A DNA stretch of 64,000 nt from Caldilinea sp. CFX5 (GTDB taxonomy: Bacteria > Chloroflexota > Anaerolineae > Caldilineales > Caldilineaceae), in NCBI GenBank assembly GCA_021405325.1, contig QWII01000004.1, positions 1 through 64,000 of the forward strand, in the 5' to 3' direction. Positions 25,807 through 32,227 of the stretch are shown here, piece after piece (within the stretch, counting starts at the first letter, position 1; every line of letters begins with the position of its first letter). The notes beneath the pieces were generated by a model, which was not told where the DNA came from, ran no database searches, and saw nothing but the letters and a program-made list of their open reading frames with translations. Both the position numbers and the translations under genes were made by a program.

Positions 25807-27030
25807 TTACTCGTACCGCAGCGCTTCAATCGGGTCGAGCCGGGTGGCGCGGATGGCCGGGTAAAGGCCAAAGACAAAGCCGCTGAACAACCCGACGCCT
25901 AGGGCCAGGAAGAGGGCCGGCGCTTCGAGGACAATGTCAAAGGGAAATTCAGGGATGCCATTGAGCAGCGCGCTGACACTGTAGCTCAAGCCGATGCCGA
26001 TCAAGCTGCCAAACGCACAGAGCACCATGGCTTCAATCAGGAATTGCAACAGAATGTCCCGATCCTGAGCGCCCAACGCTTTGCGCAAGCCAATCTCACT
26101 GGTGCGTTCGGTGACGGAGACCAGCATGATGTTCATGATGCCGATGCCGCCGACCAACAAGCTCACCGTGCCGATGCTGCCGAGCAGGGCGGTCATCATG
26201 TTAGCAACACTGCCGGCGATCTCCAGCAGGCGGGCCTGGTTGAGAATGTGAAAGTCATTCTTCTGGCCGGCGTCCAAATCATGACGCAAGCGCAGCGTCT
26301 GTTCCACCTGAGCCTCGGCATATTTGAGCAATTCACGATCCGCCACCTGCACCATAATTTCGGAAACCACATACTCGCCGCGATAGCGTTCCGCCTTGAT
26401 CAACCGGTTTTGCGCCACGCCCAGCGGAGTGTACATCGGCCGGAAGTATGACTCACTGTCGTCGCCGCCGCTCTTCTTCAAGACGCCGACCACCTGAAAG
26501 GGTTCGTTGTTGATGCGCACACTTTGACCGATGGGATCGGCGCCCTTGAAGAGGTCCGTGGCGGCGATGCTCGACAGGACCACCACCCGCTGTTGGTTCG
26601 CTTCTTCTTCCGGGGTGAAGAAACGGCCTTGGGCAAGTTTGAGATTCTTCACCCCGGCATAGTTGGCCGTGGCGCCGGTTACCTGGCTCTCAATCGCCGC
26701 GTCGCCATTGATCACTCGCAGAAAGGCGGAATTGGTCGAGGCGACGGCGATAATCTCCGGATGCAACTGCGGATCGGCCAACACACGAGCATCGCCGGAG
26801 GTGAGCGAACTGCTGTCGGTGATGTTCTCCATCTTGGGCGAGATGACCAGCGTGTTAATGCCCTGCCCTTCAATCTCTTTGGTCACACCGACAGCAGCGC
26901 CGCGACCGATACCGATGGTGGTCAAGACCGAGGCGACGCCGATAATCAAGCCTAACATCGTCAAAAGCGAACGCATCTTGTTCGCCGCAATGCTCTCCCA
27001 GGCTACATTCGCATAGCGTAATGCTTTCAT
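25807..27030 (-). CDS. MacB-type ABC transporter permease
   Basis: 407 residues from the ATG at 27030 (GGGGGAGATC before it). The N-terminal helix is preceded by AWESIAANKMRSLLTMLGLI, the hallmark start of MacB-like permeases, followed by a large extracytoplasmic MacB core domain (residues 45-280) and three C-terminal helices of the FtsX domain (MNIMLVSVTERTSEIGLRKA lies between helices 2 and 3). These permeases drive export by mechanotransmission, not by a channel. Works with the ATPase encoded upstream and the HlyD adaptor downstream, probably exporting the locus peptides. Confidence 0.93.
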   Translation of the reverse strand: MKALRYANVAWESIAANKMRSLLTMLGLIIGVASVLTTIGIGRGAAVGVTKEIEGQGINTLVISPKMENITDSSSLTSGDARVLADPQLHPEIIAVASTNSAFLRVINGDAAIESQVTGATANYAGVKNLKLAQGRFFTPEEEANQQRVVVLSSIAATDLFKGADPIGQSVRINNEPFQVVGVLKKSGGDDSESYFRPMYTPLGVAQNRLIKAERYRGEYVVSEIMVQVADRELLKYAEAQVEQTLRLRHDLDAGQKNDFHILNQARLLEIAGSVANMMTALLGSIGTVSLLVGGIGIMNIMLVSVTERTSEIGLRKALGAQDRDILLQFLIEAMVLCAFGSLIGIGLSYSVSALLNGIPEFPFDIVLEAPALFLALGVGLFSGFVFGLYPAIRATRLDPIEALRYE

Positions 27031-27046
27031 GATCTCCCCCAGAATT

Positions 27047-27189
27047 AGTCGTGAAGTCGCGTAGTCGTTTGGTCGTTTAGTGGCGTGGTGGTTTAGTGAT
27101 GGGGTTGTCAAGTGAATAAGTTATCAAATACCCAATCACTTAATGACTCGAATGACCCAATAACCAAACGACTACGCGACTTCACGACT
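27047..27189. repeat. Long inverted repeat with 27-bp arms
   Basis: Arms begin AGTCGTGAAGTCGCGTAGTC and end with its complement, around 89 bp of loop. It fills the gap between ATPase and permease genes of the peptide locus. Looks like a small MITE-type insertion; transcription must pass through it. Confidence 0.75.
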
Positions 27190-27205
27190 ATGCGACCACA
27201 GACAA

Positions 27206-28033
27206 TTATTGATACTCATCCTTGACGATCTTGCCGTCACTCAAGGTGACAGTGCGTTCGGCCCGCTTGGCGACGCTCATGTCGTGGGTGACGACGACGA
27301 TGGTCATGCCTTGGTCGTGTAGTTGCTTGAAGATGCGCAGGACATCTTCGCCGGTCTTCGAGTCCAGGGCGCCGGTCGGCTCGTCGGCCAGCAGCAAGCT
27401 GGGGCGGTTGACCAGCGCACGGGCGATGGCGACCCGCTGCTGTTGCCCGCCGGAGAGTTCATCGGGACGGTGGTGCGCCCGTTCCCCCAGGCCAACGCGG
27501 GTGAGCGCTTCCAGCGCCATCTTGGCGGCGCTACGGGCCGGCACCCCGGCGTAGAAGAGCGGCAACTCGACCTGGCGTTGGGCGCTGGTGCGGGGGAGCA
27601 GGTGAAAGCGCTGAAAGATAAAGCCAATTTCGCGGTTGCGTACGGTCGCCAACTCGGCCTTGCTCATCTGGCTCACTTCGGTGCTGCGCAGCCGATAACT
27701 GCCGCTTGTCGGGCGGTCCAGCAGGCCGATCATGTTCATCAGCGTGCTTTTGCCCGACCCACTGGCGCCGATGATGGCGACATATTCGCCGCTGTTGATG
27801 GTCAAGGAAACGCTGCGCAGGGCATGAACGGCTGTGCCACCCATCTGGTAAGTCTTGCTCATCTCGCTAATCTCGATGACCGGTTGGCGAGAGAGAGGCG
27901 GACGCACACGGGGGGCGCCATTACGCTGTTCATGCGGCTGTCCATGGTGGACGCCATTCGATTGACCATTCAATTGACCATTCGGTTGACCATTGCGGTG
28001 TGAATTGCGCTGCGGTATCACCAAACTACTCAT
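27206..28033 (-). CDS. MacB/LolD-type ABC transporter ATPase with Asn/Gly/Gln-rich N-terminal extension
   Basis: 275 residues. Residues 10-45 form an unusual extension with five NGQ-like repeats and a His/Gln-rich stretch, then the ATPase begins at VIEISEMSKTYQMGG. Walker A GASGSGKST is at 89-97, signature LSGGQQQR at 193-200, Walker B LLLADEPTGALD at 213-224. The Q-loop region reads FIFQRFHLLPRTSAQRQVEL, where LLPRLTALENVEL is usual. AGGAGA precedes the ATG. It energises the permease downstream. The extension could be a disordered tether; its function is unknown. Confidence 0.93.
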   Translation of the reverse strand: MSSLVIPQRNSHRNGQPNGQLNGQSNGVHHGQPHEQRNGAPRVRPPLSRQPVIEISEMSKTYQMGGTAVHALRSVSLTINSGEYVAIIGASGSGKSTLMNMIGLLDRPTSGSYRLRSTEVSQMSKAELATVRNREIGFIFQRFHLLPRTSAQRQVELPLFYAGVPARSAAKMALEALTRVGLGERAHHRPDELSGGQQQRVAIARALVNRPSLLLADEPTGALDSKTGEDVLRIFKQLHDQGMTIVVVTHDMSVAKRAERTVTLSDGKIVKDEYQ

Positions 28034-28128
28034 GATTGCTCTCTCCTAAACTCAGGCGTCCCTACGGGACGGAATTGTTGCTGCATCTACTACTTGCTAC
28101 CGTTCGGCTGAGCTCACATCGAAGCCTG

Positions 28129-28731
28129 CTACTTGCACACCTCATCGACGCGACAGGTGCTTAACCAGGCAAAAAGATTGTTTTGCAAATCCCCCTCGCG
28201 ACCGGCGCCAATGATGCTGTGGTCAATCGTGCCGTCGGAGTTGATAAAATAGCTGACGGGAACGCCGACAATTTCATAAGCTTCCGCGATTTTCCCGGCT
28301 TCATCGACAATCACCGGGAAGGTCAGACCGGCTTCGGCCACGAATGGTTGCACTTCCGCTGCCGGCATCTTGCTGACCACCGTCACCAGCGTGACCTCGG
28401 CGTTGGGGTCGGCGGCGATGGTTTGGAGCGCCGGTAACTCTTCGCGACAGGCGCCACAGTCCGGCGACCAGAAGGTCAACATGACCGGTTTGCCGCTGTA
28501 ATCGGCAAGGCGGATCGGCTTGCCGGTGAGGTCGTGGGCGCTAAAGGTCGGCGCCGGTTGCCCCGCCTCCAGACCGTTCCACACATAGGTGGCGAGAAAG
28601 ACGGAACCGGCGAAGAGCAAGAGGCCGATGGCGATGAGTACAGCCGTGATCTTGGCGCTGCGCTTGAGCATGGATGGTTTGTTTGCAACTGGGGTGAAAA
28701 CGGCGTCGGTGTGGGCAGTTGAGTTCATCAT
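28129..28731 (-). CDS. TlpA-like membrane-anchored thioredoxin
   Basis: 200 residues. One N-terminal membrane anchor (ITAVLIAIGLLLFAGSVFLA, residues 28-47) places the thioredoxin domain outside the membrane. The active site is CGAC (92-95) in SPDCGACREELP, and the cis-Pro loop is VGVPVSYFI. Two more cysteines close to the end (about residues 193 and 199) are unusual and could form a second redox pair. It sits between the M50 peptidase and the exporter ATPase genes. Given that one of the encoded peptides has six cysteines, a role in making or breaking their disulfides is a reasonable inference. Confidence 0.92.
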   Translation of the reverse strand: MMNSTAHTDAVFTPVANKPSMLKRSAKITAVLIAIGLLLFAGSVFLATYVWNGLEAGQPAPTFSAHDLTGKPIRLADYSGKPVMLTFWSPDCGACREELPALQTIAADPNAEVTLVTVVSKMPAAEVQPFVAEAGLTFPVIVDEAGKIAEAYEIVGVPVSYFINSDGTIDHSIIGAGREGDLQNNLFAWLSTCRVDEVCK

Positions 28732-28814
28732 GGTGTTTTTCTCCTAGCGAAGTTGGTTACACACGTTGTTTTGATGACTCGATTATAGGACGCGCACTTG
28801 TGAAAAACTACAGC

Positions 28815-28850
28815 CGTTTTCTAAGAAAATAAACGAAATTTCTATCGTTT
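28815..28850 (-). promoter_or_regulatory. Motif region upstream of TlpA-like gene
   Basis: On the minus strand ACGATAGAAATTTCG followed by TTTTCTTAGAAAACGG, 85-120 nt before the start codon. The TTAGAAA and GATAGA elements recur in front of the M50 and peptide genes. Confidence 0.35.
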
Positions 28851-28888
28851 TATCAGCACCGTCATAGAAAATAAGCAAGCAGAGGAAA

Positions 28889-28956
28889 AATCAACCACAT
28901 AGCCACGAAGTTCACGAAGAAAACCCTTCGTGAACTTCGTGGCTATGTGGTTGATT
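28889..28956. repeat. Hairpin repeat family D, copy 1
   Basis: Perfect 31-bp arms starting AATCAACCACATAGCCACGA around a 6-base loop, between the M50 and TlpA-like genes. A diverged copy is at 40337-40397. The phrase ACCACAWAG..ACGAAG resembles a repeat common in environmental bacterial genomes. Confidence 0.8.
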
Positions 28957-28983
28957 CGCCGGGTAGATGGCTGGCGCTCTTGT

Positions 28984-30291
28984 TTACGCCGGTTGCATCT
29001 GCATGGTTTGGGCGGCGGCCACTTTTCGGTTCTGCCGGCGGCGGTTCCAGGCGATCTTCAGCAGGAAAGCTGTGTTGAGCAGCGTCAAGGTCGGCAGGAA
29101 GAGAACGTTGAGTTGGGTAACGATAGCGCCGACATCCCCATTGGCGCCGGCCGCGGCCAGCGCCGTCATGGCCCCTTGCCACAGCGCCGGGTAGCTCATA
29201 AAGGCGTCGATCATCAAGGGCAACATGGCGACAAGTAACACCGGCCACAGGGCAATCGAGAGGGCAATGTAGGCAAAGATGACCACCCGCACCCAGCCGG
29301 CCCACTGGCTAAAGGCTGTCATCGCCGGCGCAACGGTGCGGCGACCGAGACGCCAGAGCAACCAACCCCACATCCGTTTGGCCGCTTCCCCGGTGCGGGC
29401 ATGAAGGTTTGGCACGCCCGTCAGGTCAGAGAGCAGCCAGTAGCCGTCGAGCTTCATAAAGGGTTCCAGGTTGCCAATCAGAATCAGATCGATCACCATA
29501 ATCGCCAGCAGATAGGTCGGCTCGCCCGTGGCCCAGAAGAGAGCGAGACAGAGCGGGGCAAAGAGCAGTTGGATGTACATACCGCCGGCATCCACCGCCG
29601 CCCGCTGGAAGCGATTGAGGCGCCACGCCGCCGTCACATCGACATAAAAGACCGGGTTGAAGAAGTAGAGGCCAAAGCCCAACGGCCCATGCGGCGCCCC
29701 CCAGCGGTGACAGGCCGCCAGGTGGCCCAGTTCATGGAAGAAGATGCTGACCAGAATCATGCCGTAGAGCAGCGGCCAGGAGACGCTGGTCATATCAATG
29801 TTGGGCGGAAAGCCCATTTCCCGGTAGGCCAGCAGGTGGGCAACAGCGATCAGGGTCGTCAGAACCAGCGCTGGTCCCTTGTAAAAACAGACTTGCAATA
29901 AGCGCGCCAGCGGCGCCAATGCTTGCGGGGATAAGAGATCTTTGCGATAGTGCAGCCCCAAGTAAGAAGTCGAAGCGTTGTCTGTCGGCGCCGCCACCGG
30001 CGCCTTGCCGCTTTCCGTCACAACCCCTTGTTCCACCAATTGCGCGCCGAGTTGCTGCAACTGATCCAGGGCGACGGTTTGGCCGGTGCGCTGCTGAAAG
30101 ACGGCGGCCAGGTCGGGCAGGGTCATGGCAGTGCGCAACGCATCCAACAGATGATATAGCTTCTCGTTCACCTGAAAATGACGACCGTCGGTCAATTCGA
30201 CGCGATAGTTTTTGCCTTGGGTGCTGCTATCAAACGCCACAATCTGGGCGCCGGCGTTTAGTTCGAGTTGGGTAGTGAGGCTCAGTGACAT
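28984..30291 (-). CDS. M50-type membrane zinc peptidase with PqqD-like N-terminal domain (RiPP maturation)
   Basis: 435 residues from the ATG at 30291 (AAGGAG 8 nt upstream). Residues 30-95 look like a PqqD-like winged helix (FQVNEKLYHLLDAL, then VALDQLQQLGAQLVEQGVV), the fold that binds RiPP leader peptides. The rest is a polytopic membrane protease: HELGH at 186-190 in a membrane helix, and a third-ligand motif EPFMKLDGYWLLSDLTGVPN at about 276-295, as in the 'putative peptide zinc metalloprotease' group that includes YydH. It lies directly behind two small peptide genes, so leader recognition and cleavage is the likely role. Confidence 0.85.
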   Translation of the reverse strand: MSLSLTTQLELNAGAQIVAFDSSTQGKNYRVELTDGRHFQVNEKLYHLLDALRTAMTLPDLAAVFQQRTGQTVALDQLQQLGAQLVEQGVVTESGKAPVAAPTDNASTSYLGLHYRKDLLSPQALAPLARLLQVCFYKGPALVLTTLIAVAHLLAYREMGFPPNIDMTSVSWPLLYGMILVSIFFHELGHLAACHRWGAPHGPLGFGLYFFNPVFYVDVTAAWRLNRFQRAAVDAGGMYIQLLFAPLCLALFWATGEPTYLLAIMVIDLILIGNLEPFMKLDGYWLLSDLTGVPNLHARTGEAAKRMWGWLLWRLGRRTVAPAMTAFSQWAGWVRVVIFAYIALSIALWPVLLVAMLPLMIDAFMSYPALWQGAMTALAAAGANGDVGAIVTQLNVLFLPTLTLLNTAFLLKIAWNRRRQNRKVAAAQTMQMQPA

Positions 30292-30367
30292 CTTTTGACT
30301 CCTTCTGAATTGGTGATTGGTTTCTACAACCCAGTATAGCCTGTGCCTTATGACCAATCGACGCCGG

Positions 30368-30407
30368 CAATCTATCAAAACCGGCGCTTTGTCTAATAGT
30401 TTGGCGG
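30368..30407 (-). promoter_or_regulatory. Motif region upstream of M50 gene
   Basis: On the minus strand CCGCCAAACTATTAGACAAAGCGC then TTTTGATAGATTG, 77-116 nt before the start codon. The first part aligns with CGCCAAAAGTCTTAGAAAGCGC at 31153-31174 upstream of the peptide genes (key elements CGCCAAA, TTAGA, GCGC). Confidence 0.4.
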
Positions 30408-30424
30408 ATCATCGATAGAGTGTC

Positions 30425-30482
30425 CGCTCCTAGCCGGTCCGTGACCGGCGCCCCATCGCCGGTCACGGACCGGCTAGGAGCG
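30425..30482. repeat. Hairpin repeat family C, copy 1
   Basis: Perfect 26-bp arms starting CGCTCCTAGCCGGTCCGTGA, loop CCCCAT. Further copies at 31229-31284 and 42999-43056. Confidence 0.9.
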
Positions 30483-30500
30483 AGCGGTTTGGGTATAAAC

Positions 30501-30537
30501 AAAAGAGGAACCTGCATTGATGCAGATTCCTCTTTTG
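30501..30537 (-). terminator. Terminator between peptide genes and M50 gene
   Basis: Arms AAAAGAGGAA.CTGCA and complement around TTGA, with T-rich flank on the minus strand (TCTTTTGTTTA). It lies 83 nt after the stop of the second peptide gene, so it would favour precursor mRNA over downstream enzyme mRNA. Confidence 0.8.
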
Positions 30538-30619
30538 TGTCTGCCGCTCAGGGGATAGCGGCAGACGGGTAGGTGATTCAACTCGTTCACAAGTCCCCTT
30601 TGCGAGTTGTTGGGTAGGT

Positions 30620-30772
30620 TTAGACCCAGATCCAGCGCCACTTGATGCACGGGTAGTAGATGGTGACAAACCAAACCCGCTTGCTGCAAGTCGCCCAGTA
30701 GGGGACGTAGATCCACAGTGTTTCCAGACGTTCTTCCAGTTGTTCCAGGGCGAAATCGTTCTTGTTCAACAT
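30620..30772 (-). CDS. RiPP precursor-like peptide 1 (Trp/Tyr-rich, 2 Cys)
   Basis: 50 residues, ATG at 30772 with AAGGAGA 7 nt upstream, TAA at 30620. The first 19 residues (MLNKNDFALEQLEERLETL) are acidic and helical, leader-like. The putative core starts near IYVPY (21-25) and has Cys29, Cys42, six Trp (20, 26, 34, 45, 47, 49), four Tyr and a basic end (KWRWIWV). It shares the leader and IYVPY, Cys29, PC (41-42), K44, R46 and I48 with peptide 2, 75 nt upstream. No natural small-protein family known to me matches. Conserved leader with variable core next to a peptidase and exporter is the RiPP pattern. Confidence 0.8.
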   Translation of the reverse strand: MLNKNDFALEQLEERLETLWIYVPYWATCSKRVWFVTIYYPCIKWRWIWV

Positions 30773-30846
30773 GATTGTCTCTCCTTGTGTGAATTGTTGT
30801 GTGAATTGATAGTGAAGTGTGTTATCGGTGAAATTGGCTTAGACGA

Positions 30847-30999
30847 TTAGAAGCAGATGCGGCGGAGCTTCCAGCAGGGAACGTAGAAGCAGAACCAACC
30901 GACGCAAACCCGACAGCTACCCAGATAGGGCACGTAGATACAGAGCGTTTCCAGGCGATTTTCCAGTTGTTCCAGGGCGAAGTCATTCTTGTGCAACAT
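30847..30999 (-). CDS. RiPP precursor-like peptide 2 (six Cys)
   Basis: 50 residues, ATG at 30999 with AAAGGA upstream, TAA at 30847. A longer in-frame reading exists but homology with peptide 1 and the ribosome binding site fix this start. Leader MLHKNDFALEQLENRLETL differs from peptide 1 at two positions. The core has six Cys (20, 29, 32, 37, 42, 49), two Trp, Tyr-Val-Pro segments (IYVPY, FYVPC) and a basic end (WKLRRICF). Two cysteines replace Trp20 and Trp49 of peptide 1. Six Cys allow up to three disulfides or thioethers. It is the first gene of the locus. Confidence 0.8.
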   Translation of the reverse strand: MLHKNDFALEQLENRLETLCIYVPYLGSCRVCVGWFCFYVPCWKLRRICF

Positions 31000-31152
31000 G
31001 ATAGGGTTCCTTTCGTTAGCTAGTGGTACAGATGTGAGTTGTTTAGTAGCGGTCAGTGTTGAGCTAGTCATTCGCTTCTTTTCGTTTGCTTTGCTCTTTG
31101 CTGTCCGCTCTGTTGGTTTCATTGTACCGGAACGCACGGGGCAATTGTAGGA

Positions 31153-31210
31153 GCGCTTTCTAAGACTTTTGGCGATTTATCTACTAAATTTGACAACAAA
31201 CGATAGATTT
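31153..31210 (-). promoter_or_regulatory. Motif region upstream of peptide genes
   Basis: Minus strand CGCCAAAAGTCTTAGAAAGCGC (31153-31174) matches the region before the M50 gene. On the plus strand ACGATAGATTT (31200-31210) matches the ACGATAGAAATTT element before the TlpA-like gene. About 155-210 nt before the peptide 2 start. Confidence 0.4.
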
Positions 31211-31228
31211 CCCGTCACTATCAAGCCC

Positions 31229-31284
31229 GCTCCTAGCCAGTCCGTGACTGGTGGGGCGACGCCAATCACGGACTGGCTAGGAGC
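31229..31284. repeat. Hairpin repeat family C, copy 2
   Basis: Arms GCTCCTAGCCAGTCCGTGAC-type and complement with one compensated change (CCAGTCC/GGACTGG instead of CCGGTCC/GGACCGG), showing that base pairing is kept. Confidence 0.85.
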
Positions 31285-31435
31285 TTAGTAGTTAGGGTTT
31301 CCCGTAGGCGCCTAGAAGGCAACTGACCCTTGCGGTCGCCCATCTCTCCCATACCGACTCCATTTTGCTGGTCGCCTACCACCTACCATACAATAAGAAA
31401 AGCGATCCGTTTTTATCCAATGTTGAGCTTACTGT

Positions 31436-32227
31436 ATGGACTTTACCACGCTTGCCAAACAATTCGATGCGCCCACTGTGAAGGCGATTGTCCTCATGGG
31501 CAGCCATGCGCGCGGTGATGCCGGCCCCTACAGTGATGTCGATCTGGTTCGTTTTGTTGCGGAAGCCGACGCGGATCTGGCCGGGGCGGGAAGCCATTTG
31601 CTGGGGAGTCTATTGGTCGTTGTTAGCAACGTGACGCCCAGCCAAGTAGAGGCCTGGTTTACCGAACCCAAAGCCGCAACCGAAACCGTTGCCGGGTTGC
31701 GCCTGGCTCGTGTGCTGGTTGACCGCAACCACACCTTTGTCGCCATCCAAGCCCGCGCCCAAGCCTTTGCTTGGGATGAGATGTTGCAAGGCAAGGCCGA
31801 TCTCTGGGCCAGCGAGCAGATGGTGGGCTGGATCGAAGAGGTTCACAAGGGGCTGGAAGGCTTACGTCGCCGCGACCCTGGCCGGCTGCTCAACGCCAGC
31901 TTTGGTCTTTCGTGGGGCTTGTCCAACGTCGTCAAAGTGCAGCGCGGGGTGCTGGTCTCCGGGGATAATGGCTTTTTCAACGAAGTCGCAGCGGCGGTCG
32001 GGGTAGAAACAGCCTGGAGTCAATTGCGTGCCATTGCCTTTGGCGTCGCTGACGTGCATGGCCGGCCCCCCTCTTTGCGTGAACGGGTCGTCGCCGGTCT
32101 CCATCTTTACGGATTGACGGCGGAACTGCTTGGCCCGGCCATCCAACCGGAACATGCCCCACTCATTGCCCAAACCATTCAACTCATCAACCAAGAAATC
32201 GAGAAGGCGTATCATGGCGAACAATAA
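31436..32227 (+). CDS. Nucleotidyltransferase-domain protein
   Basis: 263 residues. The N-terminal 90 residues carry the minimal nucleotidyltransferase motif GSHARGDAGPYSDVDL (22-37) with both metal-binding Asp residues. The C-terminal 150 residues are helical and resemble the substrate-binding bundles of aminoglycoside-type or KNTase-like enzymes. It overlaps the start of the next gene by 14 nt. The two genes together suggest a nucleotidyl transfer or sugar-activation function; the substrate is unknown. Confidence 0.8.
   Translation: MDFTTLAKQFDAPTVKAIVLMGSHARGDAGPYSDVDLVRFVAEADADLAGAGSHLLGSLLVVVSNVTPSQVEAWFTEPKAATETVAGLRLARVLVDRNHTFVAIQARAQAFAWDEMLQGKADLWASEQMVGWIEEVHKGLEGLRRRDPGRLLNASFGLSWGLSNVVKVQRGVLVSGDNGFFNEVAAAVGVETAWSQLRAIAFGVADVHGRPPSLRERVVAGLHLYGLTAELLGPAIQPEHAPLIAQTIQLINQEIEKAYHGEQ

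Larger units (their letters stand above)
30292..30619. other. Gap between peptide genes and M50 gene
   Basis: 328 bases with a motif region (30368-30407), hairpin repeat C (30425-30482) and an intrinsic terminator (30501-30537). No further peptide gene was found here. Confidence 0.7.
31000..31435. other. Divergent promoter region of the peptide locus
   Basis: 436 bases between peptide gene 2 (minus) and a nucleotidyltransferase gene (plus). Contains the shared motif region (31153-31210) and hairpin repeat C copy 2 (31229-31284). No coding region with a ribosome binding site was found. No clear sigma-70 promoter could be assigned. Confidence 0.6.

Noticed and set aside
30673..31137. Longer readings of the peptide genes
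   Set aside because: The two short peptides align over all 50 residues and both have ribosome binding sites at the chosen ATG.
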